64,000 nucleotides of DNA from a bacterium. Its GTDB lineage: Bacteria > Pseudomonadota > Gammaproteobacteria > Pseudomonadales > Moraxellaceae. Each line of letters opens with the position of its first letter. Within the stretch, counting starts at the first letter, position 1. The stretch covers positions 186,001 through 250,000 of the forward strand of contig JAQSDB010000011.1 in the NCBI GenBank assembly GCA_029945725.1, written 5' to 3'. Both the position numbers and the translations under genes were made by a program. The notes beneath the pieces are model-generated. The model ran no database searches. It had not been told where the DNA came from and worked only from the letters and a program-made list of their open reading frames with translations. Below are positions 24,860 through 33,504 of the stretch, in pieces.

Positions 24860-26320
24860 CTACAGTCTGGCTGGCGGGGACTTCAGGTCCTTGAAGTGTG
24901 CCAGCACCCGGTCTCGCGCCATGCGGTGATCGACCATGGGCAGGGGATAACCGGAAAACAGTATTGCCTGTGCCTTGCCTTCGGGCTCATGACCATGAGG
25001 CTCATGAATGGATGGCGTCGGCACGGTACTGAGTTCGGGCAGGTACTGGCGAATGAAGTGACCCTGAGGATCACATTTCCTGCCCTGTGATACCGGATTG
25101 AAAATGCGGAAGTAGGGCACTGCATCATTGCCGGTAGAGGCTGACCACTGCCAGCCGCCATTATTGGCCGACAGATCGCCATCAATCAGATGTTGCATGA
25201 AAAACTTTTCTCCCCAGCGCCAGTCGATAAAAAGATCCTTGGTCAGGAACATCGCGACCACCATGCGCAGTCGGTTATGCATCCAGCCGGTTTGCTGTAA
25301 TTGCCGCATGGCGGCATCCACCAGCGGGAAACCGGTGCGGCCCTCACACCATTGCCTGAATTCCTTTTCATCATGGCGCCAGGGAAGCGGATCGGTTTCC
25401 AGCTTGAACGGACGATGCTTGCAGACGCGTGGCCAGCCGACCATGACGTGCTTGTAAAAATCACGCCAGCCTATTTCAGCTATCCACTGATCTACGCCGG
25501 CACTTTCACCATGGCGGGCGCGATGGTTGAAGGCCGCATTGAGGCATTGGCGTGGCGAGAGGGTGCCTATGGCGAGATACGGAGAAAGCCGGCTGACACC
25601 TTCCTCAGCCGGCAGGTCACGCTTGTCGAGATAGTCATTCAGGTGTTTGGCGGAGAAATCGGCCAGCCGGTTTAACGCAGCGGTTTCACCGGCCGGCCAC
25701 CATGTCCTGGCTGTTTCCGGTTTTACATGGGAAAAAAAACCGGCAACCTTGTCCGGGATGGCATCACTTTCGGTGAATTTTCCCGGGCGCTTTTGCGGTG
25801 CAGGCTGAGGCTGACATCCTGCGGTGGCGAGTCGTGCCAGCCACATGCGCTTGAAGGGTGTGAAAACCGAATAAAACCCGCCGTCATTCTTGAAAAGGGT
25901 GCCGGGGGGAACGGCACATTGATCGTGATGCAGGGTCAGTGTAATTCCGGAGTTTTCCAGGACAGAAGCTACGGCATCATCCCGGACTGTTTCATTGAAT
26001 TCATATTGACGATTGGCATGAACGGCACTGATCCGGTGTTGTTGCGCGAGCTCGGCCAGTGCCTTTGGCAAACCCTTGAAATCCGGCACGTCCAGAATCA
26101 ACAGGGGAATATTCAGTGTTGCCAGGGTCTTTTGCAGGACCGCCAGCGTACGCAGTTCGAAATCCACCCGCACCCCGGCGACATCATGGGCCTGCCATTG
26201 CTGCGGTGTGATGGCGTAAACACAGGCCACTTCGGCATCCTTCTCCTTGCAGGCTGCCAGCAGGGCTGTGTTGTCGATGCTGCGAAGGTCCGCGCGCAAC
26301 CAGACCAGATATCGACTCAA
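24860..26320 (-). CDS. phrB: Deoxyribodipyrimidine photolyase (class I CPD)
   Basis: 486 aa. The start codon is TTG, overlapping the stop of the upstream regulator gene (TTGA), with AGGAC 9 nt before it. The N-terminal alpha/beta antenna domain is followed by the FAD-binding helical domain: [31 protein letters not shown] and [11 protein letters not shown]. The last motif holds the N-D near FAD typical of CPD photolyases. It repairs UV-induced cyclobutane dimers with blue light. It is the last gene of an eight-gene operon directly downstream of a B12-type photoreceptor regulator, so light induction is likely. Confidence 0.95.
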   Translation of the reverse strand: MSRYLVWLRADLRSIDNTALLAACKEKDAEVACVYAITPQQWQAHDVAGVRVDFELRTLAVLQKTLATLNIPLLILDVPDFKGLPKALAELAQQHRISAVHANRQYEFNETVRDDAVASVLENSGITLTLHHDQCAVPPGTLFKNDGGFYSVFTPFKRMWLARLATAGCQPQPAPQKRPGKFTESDAIPDKVAGFFSHVKPETARTWWPAGETAALNRLADFSAKHLNDYLDKRDLPAEEGVSRLSPYLAIGTLSPRQCLNAAFNHRARHGESAGVDQWIAEIGWRDFYKHVMVGWPRVCKHRPFKLETDPLPWRHDEKEFRQWCEGRTGFPLVDAAMRQLQQTGWMHNRLRMVVAMFLTKDLFIDWRWGEKFFMQHLIDGDLSANNGGWQWSASTGNDAVPYFRIFNPVSQGRKCDPQGHFIRQYLPELSTVPTPSIHEPHGHEPEGKAQAILFSGYPLPMVDHRMARDRVLAHFKDLKSPPARL

Positions 26321-27267
26321 GGTTTTTTGTCCTGTGGCCGGCGCCAGGCCTGAATGGCCTTGCGTATGCTGGCCAGATCATGGAAGAGCTCAACGCCTTC
26401 GACGCTTCGACGTGTCGAACGCAGTGCGCTGCCGCCAGCCCATATTGCGACGGAAAGTGGCAGGCGAAAACGCAAGTCCTCCAGAAACTCGATGGCCTTG
26501 CTCGACGGGTACGAAGCGCTGAAAGACAGGGCCACAATATCCATGCGGTGTTTTTGCGCGGCTTGCACGATATCGCGCACTGGTGTTTGTGCGCCAAAAC
26601 AGACGGCGTCTACGCTGTCCAGGCGCAGCATGGCTTCGGTCATCAGGATGCCCAGCGTATGGGCTTCTTCCGGTGCGGTTGTGAGCATGATATGCGGCGC
26701 TGAAGTGGCTGCACGAAGACCGGAGATGGCACCGCGAATCAGGGATTGCACCTGCTCGGTGTACAGATGCTCTTCATGTACTTCGATAAGACCGCGCATC
26801 CAGGCATCACCCACCATGGTATTGGCATACTGCAAGAACTCGAGAATGAAGGACTGCAGACCCATCTTGACCAGCTGGTGCGAAAGATACTCGCGCAATA
26901 CATGGATGTCGTGACTCTTCAGGGCGGCAATCAGTTCGGTTTCAAGTTCGGGTTCTGACTCGACGCGCTTGGTGTATTTCGAGCGCAGCAGGTTTTCGAG
27001 TTCATCAACTTCCATGGAAATAATCTTTCCCGGGCGAAAACCGTTGTCGATAAGACGACGCAGCAGCCTGAGCTTGCTGACCTGTTCCTGGGGATAAATA
27101 CGGTCACCCTGATGATCACGCAAAGGCTGCGGGAAGTGATAGCGGCGCTCCCACATGCGCAAAAGCTCCTTGGAGACACCAGTTTCGCGTTCAACGGCCT
27201 GAATCGGCAGCATGGGGTTGCTACCCGCTTCAGTAGTGGCAATGGCAGCAGACATTTCTGTGTTCAT
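26317..27267 (-). CDS. litR: MerR-family regulator with B12-binding domain (CarH/LitR type photoreceptor)
   Basis: 316 aa from ATG 27267 (AAGGTG 6 nt upstream); a GTG at 27276 is in frame. The N-terminal MerR winged helix (residues 20-92) has R-M-W-E-R-R-Y-x-F-P. A helical bundle carries the W156-x9-E166-H167 motif, and the Rossmann part carries E201-A-H203-T-L-G206, the E/D-x-H-x-x-G lower-ligand motif for cobalamin. CarH/LitR proteins repress target promoters in the dark as AdoCbl-bound tetramers and release them on illumination. The residue right after the Trp is Met rather than the His that forms the second Co ligand in Thermus CarH. It lies inside the operon it probably controls. Confidence 0.88.
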   Translation of the reverse strand: MNTEMSAAIATTEAGSNPMLPIQAVERETGVSKELLRMWERRYHFPQPLRDHQGDRIYPQEQVSKLRLLRRLIDNGFRPGKIISMEVDELENLLRSKYTKRVESEPELETELIAALKSHDIHVLREYLSHQLVKMGLQSFILEFLQYANTMVGDAWMRGLIEVHEEHLYTEQVQSLIRGAISGLRAATSAPHIMLTTAPEEAHTLGILMTEAMLRLDSVDAVCFGAQTPVRDIVQAAQKHRMDIVALSFSASYPSSKAIEFLEDLRFRLPLSVAIWAGGSALRSTRRSVEGVELFHDLASIRKAIQAWRRPQDKKP

Positions 27268-27291
27268 GATAATCACCTTTTCCTGCCCGGT

Positions 27292-27723
27292 TTACGCTTG
27301 TGTCGTTCTCGTTTTTACTTTTTGCTTTATGCGTTTCAATAGCCAGCCCAGTACGGGAAGTTTTTCGTAGAACTCTTCAGCGGCATCCCAGTAGTCACGA
27401 TGAGACTGCACTCGGCCATCTTCAGCGAAATCAAAGTGGCTGCAGCCATGAATGCTCATGGTTTTGCCGCGAAAGCCGAACTCCATGCTCCATACCGCAA
27501 AAGCCTGACGGCCTTCCATGACGGTGCTTTTTATAAAAAACCGGGGATTATCCAGCGTCTCGAACATGTGGTTATAGGTCTGGCGTATGCCTTCCCGGGA
27601 CCTGAATTCATTGAACGGATCCTTGAAGAAGGCATCTTCCGTATAGAAGTCATTAATCCGGTCAACGGTTTCCGGGCCAAGGGTTTGATACCAGTCCAGC
27701 AGGGTGTCGAGGCGGGATATCAT
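27292..27723 (-). CDS. SnoaL/NTF2-like protein in the light operon
   Basis: 143 aa. The cone-shaped NTF2-like fold is suggested by Y-x-x-D-A-F-F-K-D-P-F-N-E-F, the central W-S-M-E-F-G-F-R-G and H-x-D-Y-W-D-A-A-E-E-F-Y-E-K-L-P-V-L-G-W. This is a recurring member of LitR- or ChrR-type light-responsive clusters. A ligand-binding or isomerase role is possible, but the substrate is unknown. The start codon overlaps the stop of the upstream SDR (ATGA), and 24 bp separate it from litR. Confidence 0.8.
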   Translation of the reverse strand: MISRLDTLLDWYQTLGPETVDRINDFYTEDAFFKDPFNEFRSREGIRQTYNHMFETLDNPRFFIKSTVMEGRQAFAVWSMEFGFRGKTMSIHGCSHFDFAEDGRVQSHRDYWDAAEEFYEKLPVLGWLLKRIKQKVKTRTTQA

Positions 27724-28499
27724 GATGCCTCCGCCACTTTAGCCAGAACACGGAATCTCAGCGTGTAAGGCAGGTGCCGCAGCAGCCGTAACCAGCGTGT
27801 GAAGCGCTTGGGGAAGTGTATTTCGAAATCGCCCGCTTCCAGTCCCTGCACGATTTCATGCGCGGCAATACCGGGCGTGATCAATGCCGGCATCCTGAAA
27901 TCGTTTTTCTGTGTCATTGCGGTGTCGACAAATCCCGGGTTAATGACAGACACCGCAATGCCCTTGTCGTGCACGTCAAGATAAAGTGATTCGCAAAAAT
28001 TGATCAGGGCCGCCTTGGTTGGCCCGTAGACCAGTGATTTTGGCAGGCCCGTATAACCGGCCACGCTGGCAATGATGCTGATCGAGCCGCTGCCGGCGGC
28101 CAGCATGTCAGGCAGTACGGTAGCCACCGCGATCATCGGTCCCTCCAGGTTGGTGTTGACCATCTGGCGTATGCGGCCAACATCCAGCGTCCAGGCGCGC
28201 ACGGCCTCATAATCAGCGGCACAAAAAACCAGATGATCAATCCCTTGCCACTTTTTTTGCAGCGCCAGATGAGCCACTGACCATGCCTTCTCGTCACAGA
28301 CATCCAGCGGCAGTACGGTCGATGTTTCTGCCCAGTCTCTTGCCAGTGCCTGCAGTGTTTCCGTGTGGCGTGCACTGAGGGCAACCCGGGCGCCTTTTTG
28401 CAGCAACAGGATTGCCAGTGCCTGCCCGATGCCGGAGCTCGCCCCAATGATCCATATGCGACGATTATCCCAGTTACTGATGCGTGGATTAAGGCTCAT
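27720..28499 (-). CDS. Short-chain dehydrogenase/reductase in the light operon
   Basis: 259 aa, classical SDR: G-A-S-S-G-I-G-Q-A for the cofactor, N-T-N-L-E-G-P, the catalytic S in S-I-I-A-S-V-A-G and Y-G-P-T-K (Y-x-x-x-K). The D-V-C-D-E position suggests the usual NAD(P) adenosine contact. The C-terminal amphipathic segment (F-P-K-R-F-T-R-W-L-R-L-L-R) may bind the membrane surface. ATGA overlaps couple it to the lipoprotein gene upstream and the SnoaL gene downstream. It probably acts on a modified lipid or fatty acyl intermediate together with Cfa and the FAD enzyme. Confidence 0.88.
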   Translation of the reverse strand: MSLNPRISNWDNRRIWIIGASSGIGQALAILLLQKGARVALSARHTETLQALARDWAETSTVLPLDVCDEKAWSVAHLALQKKWQGIDHLVFCAADYEAVRAWTLDVGRIRQMVNTNLEGPMIAVATVLPDMLAAGSGSISIIASVAGYTGLPKSLVYGPTKAALINFCESLYLDVHDKGIAVSVINPGFVDTAMTQKNDFRMPALITPGIAAHEIVQGLEAGDFEIHFPKRFTRWLRLLRHLPYTLRFRVLAKVAEAS

Positions 28500-29023
28500 G
28501 ACTGCGGTTCCGTCTTGCGAAAAAAGAGGGTTATTTCGCCAAGCCTGACGCCAAACTTTGACATCTCGGCACGATTCATCATGGTGTTGGCATCGTGCAG
28601 ATACATCCAGTCGTCAAAGGTCACATGCCATGTTTTTCCATTGACGGGCAAGGCCAGCGTGTAAGACCACTTCAGTGCCGGGCCTTGTACTTGTCCCCGG
28701 GCTTCACCCACTACATCGTCGGCGCGGCCGATATAGTGTCCATCCGGCAGGGCCGTCAAATGCCAGATGCGGGTCTGTTTTGTCCCGTCGTCATACTGGA
28801 AATGCTCTTCCAGTGTGCCTTCGTTGCCTTTCCACGAGCCGGTCATGTCGACCGTGAAGCGCTTGATGATTTTTCCGGAGCGATCCTGTACCTGCCCCCA
28901 GGCGGTGACCCTGCCATTGAAAAACTGGCGCAGATCCAGAGCCGGCTTCATGCCGTGATAATCATCAATAGTGGCACTGCAGGCTGTGATCAGGAGCAGC
29001 AGGGCATAAAAGATACCGCGCAT
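28496..29023 (-). CDS. DUF3833 family lipoprotein
   Basis: 175 aa from ATG 29023; upstream ATGs in the same frame lack SDs and would spoil the signal peptide. The lipobox L-I-T-A-C places the lipidated Cys near residue 15. The mature part carries F-F-N-G-R-V-x-A-W-G, G-x-W and D-D-W-M-Y-L-H-D, a lipocalin-like beta-barrel pattern typical of DUF3833. Members accompany cfa/DUF1365/SDR genes in many Proteobacteria. A role as a periplasmic lipid-binding partner is inference. It lies 14 bp after cfa and overlaps the SDR start. Confidence 0.85.
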   Translation of the reverse strand: MRGIFYALLLLITACSATIDDYHGMKPALDLRQFFNGRVTAWGQVQDRSGKIIKRFTVDMTGSWKGNEGTLEEHFQYDDGTKQTRIWHLTALPDGHYIGRADDVVGEARGQVQGPALKWSYTLALPVNGKTWHVTFDDWMYLHDANTMMNRAEMSKFGVRLGEITLFFRKTEPQS

Positions 29024-29037
29024 GGCATTTCTCTCTT

Positions 29038-30255
29038 TCAGGACGGGGTTCGGGAAGAAAGCAGAAGCTGGCAAACATCGGTACGCTTTGTCAGGAATCC
29101 GGCCTCGCAGTAGCAAAGATAAAAGCGCCAGAGTCGGGTAAAGGCATCGTCAAACCCCTGAGCCCGAACTTCCTCAAGATGGGCTTCGAAGTTTTCACGC
29201 CAGGCTCTCAAGGTGCGGGCGTAGTCAAGGCCAAAAAAGTGAATATCCTCCAGCGCAAGGCCGGCCTTTCCAGTTTCCCTGTCCAGAATTTCAGGCGAGG
29301 GCAGCATGCCGCCCGGAAAAATGTATTGCTGAATGAAGTCCGTGCCACGCTGGTAGTCGTCAAAACGATCATCGGCTATGGTGATGGATTGAAGCGCGGC
29401 TTTTCCACCCGGTTTCAGGCTGTCTTTTATTTTCCTGAAGTATTCAGGCCAGTAGTTCTGGCCAACGGCCTCCAGCATTTCTATGGAGACGATGGCATCG
29501 TATTGCCCCGAGATGTCACGGTAGTCCTGATAGACAAAGTGTGTGCGACCTTCAGCGGTAGTGCCTTTAACCCGTTCCCGTGCCCAGACGAGCTGTTCTT
29601 TTGACAGAGAAATTCCGGTGACATAGCAGCCGCGCTCAGCCGCCCGTTCGGCAAAAGCTCCCCAGCCACAGCCAATTTCCAGGACATGGTCGCCACGCTT
29701 GACTTCCAGAAGATCCAGAAGTCGATCATATTTGGCGTGTTGAGCATCAAGCAGCGACTGGTTTTCCTGCTGGAAAATGGCAGCAGAATAAGTCATCGAG
29801 CTGTCAAGCCAGAGGCGGTAGAAGGTGTTGCCTATATCGTAGTGGGCGTGAATGTTTTTCTGGCTGCCCTGGCGCGTATTGCGATTCATGAGGTGACGCA
29901 GGCGATAAAGGAGTGTTCCCCAGAAGCTGCCATGCAGGGTTTTTTCCAGAATATCCTGATTGGCCAGAGCCAGTAACAGGACCGAAAGCAGATCGGGTGT
30001 TTCAATCTTGTGGTCGCGGTAGGCTTCGGCAACGCCAATGTCACCGCTTTTAAGAATGTCGCTGCAGGCTGACCAGTCATTTATTTCGAGATGGGCGTTG
30101 GGGCCGCTGCTGTCACCATTAAACTGCAGACGTTCACCTTCGGGCGTAAGCAGTTCCATGCTGCCAACGCGGATACTTTCCATTATTTTGAGAAAGCCGC
30201 GCGCAAGGGCCGGAACCTTTGGGGTATCAGTAGCCGTGCTGGTCAGGCTGCTCAT
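29038..30255 (-). CDS. cfa: Cyclopropane-fatty-acyl-phospholipid synthase family methyltransferase
   Basis: 405 aa. The SAM-binding motif is V-L-E-I-G-C-G-W-G-A-F-A-E; other landmarks are H-Y-D-I-G-N-x-F-Y-R-L-W-L-D, M-T-Y-S-A, S-I-E-M-L-E-A-V-G and Q-Q-Y-I-F-P-G-G-M-L-P. It is expected to transfer a methyl group to unsaturated phospholipid acyl chains. In clusters with DUF1365 and an FAD oxidoreductase, such enzymes may give cyclopropane or methylated/furan fatty acids that protect against singlet oxygen. That specific product is inference. The start overlaps the stop of DUF1365 (ATGA). Confidence 0.92.
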   Translation of the reverse strand: MSSLTSTATDTPKVPALARGFLKIMESIRVGSMELLTPEGERLQFNGDSSGPNAHLEINDWSACSDILKSGDIGVAEAYRDHKIETPDLLSVLLLALANQDILEKTLHGSFWGTLLYRLRHLMNRNTRQGSQKNIHAHYDIGNTFYRLWLDSSMTYSAAIFQQENQSLLDAQHAKYDRLLDLLEVKRGDHVLEIGCGWGAFAERAAERGCYVTGISLSKEQLVWARERVKGTTAEGRTHFVYQDYRDISGQYDAIVSIEMLEAVGQNYWPEYFRKIKDSLKPGGKAALQSITIADDRFDDYQRGTDFIQQYIFPGGMLPSPEILDRETGKAGLALEDIHFFGLDYARTLRAWRENFEAHLEEVRAQGFDDAFTRLWRFYLCYCEAGFLTKRTDVCQLLLSSRTPS

Positions 30256-31016
30256 CGTGAAATCTCCTTGATAGGGGTGGATGGCTTGCGGTGGAAAGTC
30301 ATGCCTTTCAGCCAGATTTTGAGTGCCTGCCAGTGAATACGGACAACCACCATGACGGTAAACCAGCCGAGGGAAAAAAATAGCTTGAGCAGATTGTGGT
30401 CGTTGAGGGTAAGCGCCTTGCCCGTAATGGCAGTCTTGAGGACCAGCTGTCCATCTTCGAGATAATCGATGCTGGCACTGCGCAATGATTTTTTTTGCGT
30501 GAAACGGAAGTGGTAGTCACCCTTTACTTCAAAGAAAGGTGATACATGAAAAACCTTTCGTGCCCTAAGTGGCGTATGTTCATTAATAGGCAAGCCGTTT
30601 TCAGCTATCAGCAAGTAATAATGGCGCTCGCCAAAGGTGTTTTTCACCTCACAAATAATGGCCTTCAATGCTTCTTGCTGATCGTGGCAAAACCAGAAAC
30701 TGACAGGATTGAACACAAAACCCAGCATGCGCGGGAGTGTTAGCAACTCGATGCTGCCAGAGGCGCCGTTAATGCCTTCCTGCTGCAGTATCTGCCGTGC
30801 CCAGGATTCCCCGTCCCGGCCATCACCATGATCTGCTTCGTGGTAGCTGAAGAGGTTGAAGCGATTCAGGCTGAAAAAACGGCTGCGGAGTTTTTCTTTT
30901 TCATTCAAGGGAAAGCAGATGAAAAACGCAGGATAGGAAAACCGGTGCGTTCTTGGCAGCAGGCGGTTATGGGTCACGGTACCTCGATAGAGCCACGGCT
31001 TATCCATAATGGGCAT
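30252..31016 (-). CDS. DUF1365 family protein
   Basis: 254 aa. The N-terminus Y-R-G-x-V-x-H-x-R-x-x-P-x-x-H-x-F-x-Y and later N-P-V-S-F-W-F-C, E-V-x-N-T-F-G-E-R-H-Y-Y and K-x-F-H-V-S-P-F are the DUF1365 hallmarks. The family is nearly always next to an FAD amine-oxidase-like gene and cfa, which implies a shared lipid-modifying pathway; the reaction is not established. It overlaps the upstream FAD gene by 17 bp from ATG 31016, or by 8 bp from ATG 31007, and cfa by 4 bp. Confidence 0.9.
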   Translation of the reverse strand: MPIMDKPWLYRGTVTHNRLLPRTHRFSYPAFFICFPLNEKEKLRSRFFSLNRFNLFSYHEADHGDGRDGESWARQILQQEGINGASGSIELLTLPRMLGFVFNPVSFWFCHDQQEALKAIICEVKNTFGERHYYLLIAENGLPINEHTPLRARKVFHVSPFFEVKGDYHFRFTQKKSLRSASIDYLEDGQLVLKTAITGKALTLNDHNLLKLFFSLGWFTVMVVVRIHWQALKIWLKGMTFHRKPSTPIKEISR

Positions 31017-32271
31017 TCCACGGAATGGAGGAGCCCAGCAGCTGAGCGACTTTCATGCCTGCTTTAAGGCCGTCTTCATGAAACCCGTAACCGGCCCAGG
31101 CGCCACAAAAATACACGCGGTCCATGCCCTGGATGTCGATCAGTTGCTGTTGTGCCTTGTAGGCGTTGTCATCCAGCAGGGGGTGCGCATAGTCAAAGCG
31201 CTGGATGACCTGATCGGCCGCCGGTGCTGCCGGCGGGTTCAGCGTGACAAAGACATCCCGGGTAAACGGCAGTGACTGCAAGCGGTTCAGCCAGTAAGTC
31301 ACGGCGACAGGGCTGGTATTGTCAGGGGCGGCAGAAACGCCGTAGTAGTTCCACGCCGACCAGGCGCGTTTGCGCAGCGGCATCAAACGGGTATCGGTAT
31401 GCAGGTAAGCCGTATTCATTTGATAACGGATACCGGAGAGCACCTTGTGTTCTTGCGCATGCGCATCCAGCAGCAGCGCCCGGCACTGGTCGGTATGGCA
31501 GGCCATAATGACGCGATCAAACTTTTCGGTGGCGCTGGCTGTGCTGACGGCAACGCCGGTTTCTTCACGGCGAACCTCCAGCACGGGAGTGGATAGACGC
31601 ACATCCGGCAGCCTTTTCAGCATGGCCTGGACATACTGGCGTGAACCGTTTTTGATCGTGCGCCACTGTGGCCGGTCAAAAATCTGCAGGAGTCCGTGAT
31701 TAAGACAGAACTGCAGAAATGAGGCGGCTGGAAAAAACCGCATGTCCTTGAGGGGGCTGGACCAGATGGCAGCGCCCATGGGGTAGAGGTACCAGTCACG
31801 AAACTCCTGGCCGTAATGCCTGTCTTCCAGTAACTGGCCGAGGGTCATGCCGCTGGCCTGCGCTTTTAACAGCAGCACGGGGGCCTCGCGGTTAAAGCGC
31901 AGGATGTCGCTGACCATGTGCCAGAAGGCGGGGCGCCAAAGGTTGCGGGGCTGGGCGAACAGGGTGGCAAAACTGGCTCCGGCCCACTCCAGATCGGCCC
32001 GTGGCAGGCTGACCGAAAAGGTCATTTCGCTGGCGTGGGTTTCCACACCGAGCAGGGAAAGGAGCTGAATCAGGTTGGGATAGGTGCGTTCGTTATGCAC
32101 CAGAAACCCCGTATCGACCGGGTGAGTCAGGCCGTCCAGCGTGACATCCACGGTATTGCTGTGGCCACCGGCATAGTCATTGGCCTCGAACAGCACTACC
32201 TCATGGTCAGGTGCGAGCAGCCAGGCTGCACTCAAACCCGCAATTCCCGAGCCTATAACTGCTATGCGCAT
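31000..32271 (-). CDS. FAD-dependent amine-oxidase-like oxidoreductase, first gene of the light operon
   Basis: 423 aa. The Rossmann motif G-S-G-I-A-G-L-S-A-A-W-L-L is followed by E-A-N-D-Y-A-G-G-H-S-N-T, both for FAD, and the C-terminal Y-F-C-G-A-W-A-G-Y-G-F-H-E-D-G completes the site. This subfamily (NAD(P)-binding Rossmann, COG2907-like) always pairs with DUF1365 and cfa. It probably oxidises or desaturates a lipid-linked substrate. AAGGAAA precedes the ATG. The upstream intergenic region (32272-32685) carries three TGTACA palindromes that could be regulator sites. Confidence 0.9.
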   Translation of the reverse strand: MRIAVIGSGIAGLSAAWLLAPDHEVVLFEANDYAGGHSNTVDVTLDGLTHPVDTGFLVHNERTYPNLIQLLSLLGVETHASEMTFSVSLPRADLEWAGASFATLFAQPRNLWRPAFWHMVSDILRFNREAPVLLLKAQASGMTLGQLLEDRHYGQEFRDWYLYPMGAAIWSSPLKDMRFFPAASFLQFCLNHGLLQIFDRPQWRTIKNGSRQYVQAMLKRLPDVRLSTPVLEVRREETGVAVSTASATEKFDRVIMACHTDQCRALLLDAHAQEHKVLSGIRYQMNTAYLHTDTRLMPLRKRAWSAWNYYGVSAAPDNTSPVAVTYWLNRLQSLPFTRDVFVTLNPPAAPAADQVIQRFDYAHPLLDDNAYKAQQQLIDIQGMDRVYFCGAWAGYGFHEDGLKAGMKVAQLLGSSIPWNAHYG

Positions 32272-32398
32272 GACGGGTTTCCTTGTTTCATTGCCCTGCT
32301 TGCCTGTAGTCGCTGCTGTTTACTCTAGCCAATACGGAACAAAAGGCTGGGTGGATGCAGGATGGGTAAAAAAATCCTCATTTTTCGTGTCTTCGGTT

Positions 32399-32578
32399 TG
32401 TACAAGACGGAAAATGCGTAATCACCTGTGTAACGGGTTTTTTAAGGCGAGGCGGGCACCTTTACTACCGTATGTCCTGTACAAGCCGTGGCTCATATGG
32501 CGAACAGTAGGGTGTGGCTGGATCGCTTCGAACTCTACAAAGCCATGTTTTGTCCAGTGTTCGCCTTTTTTTTGTACA
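32399..32578. promoter_or_regulatory. Cluster of three TGTACA palindromes upstream of the light operon
   Basis: TGTACA occurs at 32399-32404 (TTTGTACAAG), 32478-32483 (CCTGTACAAG) and 32573-32578 (TTTGTACAGG). All three lie between the divergent FAD-oxidoreductase and phosphatase genes. On the minus strand the first site reads TTGTACAAACC-GAAGACACGAA, two ACA-containing units 11 bp apart, reminiscent of the direct-repeat half-sites described for CarH operators. Assignment to the operon's MerR protein is inference. Confidence 0.45.
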
Positions 32579-32685
32579 GGTCGCCGGGCTGCCGGAAGCC
32601 CGGTGTCATGGCAAAATGGGCGCTGCGACCACATGATGGATGACTGATGTTGCGGGCTTTTTTCTGACAGTTTCTGGAGAGCGGC

Positions 32686-33354
32686 ATGACCGAACTGCAC
32701 CCTGCGCTGGCGCCTGCCATGGCTTTGCTGCCAACAGACCGGCCCTTGCTGCTGCTCACCCGCCACTCTGTGCGCGAGACCGCCCCGAACGGGATTGCCA
32801 CCTATGATCTGGCCCTGACGCCCGAGGGGGTGGCACTGGCAGAGCACTGGGGCGGACAGTGGCGGTTTCCCCTGCATGGTTTGTATTCCAGCCCGGTAGG
32901 ACGCTGTGTCGATACGGCGACCGCGCTGGCACGCGGGGCAGGGGCTCCCGATCTGGCCGTGCAGACCACTTCCATGCTGGTGGAGCCAGGCTGTTATGTG
33001 CAGAGCATCAGCCATGCGGGGCCCCTGTTTCTGCAGCTGGGGCCGCTGGCTTTTGCCAACCGGCATTTGAGCGAGCCCCTGCATGGCATCCTGTCTCCCG
33101 AGGCGGGGGCAGAGCGCCTGCTCCGGCATCTTTACGGAAGCCAGGGGAGCGTCGGCAGCGTCACGGTGCATGTCACCCATGACACCATTCTGGCGGCCTT
33201 CATTTATCACCTGATGGGGCGTGAGCATCTGCAGGAGGATGACTGGCCCTGGATGCTGGAAGGTGCCTGGCTCTGGTTTGATGATGTCGACACCGTGCGC
33301 TGGGTCTGGCGTGGTGAGCTGGGGCAACGCACTATCGCGGCCTTGCGGGACTGA
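32686..33354 (+). CDS. Histidine phosphatase superfamily protein with variant RHS motif
   Basis: 222 aa, SD TGGAGAG. The phosphoglycerate-mutase-like fold is shown by L-L-T-R-H-S-V-R near residues 23-30 (the usual R-H-G is R-H-S here), Y-S-S-P-V-G-R-C-V-D-T-A and the second catalytic His in V-T-H-D-T. The substrate is unknown. It is divergent from the light operon and stands upstream of the YadG/YadH exporter genes, with 150 bp between. Confidence 0.8.
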   Translation: MTELHPALAPAMALLPTDRPLLLLTRHSVRETAPNGIATYDLALTPEGVALAEHWGGQWRFPLHGLYSSPVGRCVDTATALARGAGAPDLAVQTTSMLVEPGCYVQSISHAGPLFLQLGPLAFANRHLSEPLHGILSPEAGAERLLRHLYGSQGSVGSVTVHVTHDTILAAFIYHLMGREHLQEDDWPWMLEGAWLWFDDVDTVRWVWRGELGQRTIAALRD

Positions 33355-33504
33355 CGCCGGCCCCCGAAACAGCTGATGCATGCCGGCAGCACTGGCATGT
33401 CCGCCTGGATCGGGGTTTCTGGCATTCCTTCTTGGCATGCAGTACTGGAAAACACATTTCCCGCCCTCATATGGGCATCATTCTTTTTCTGGATTTCCCT
33501 GATC

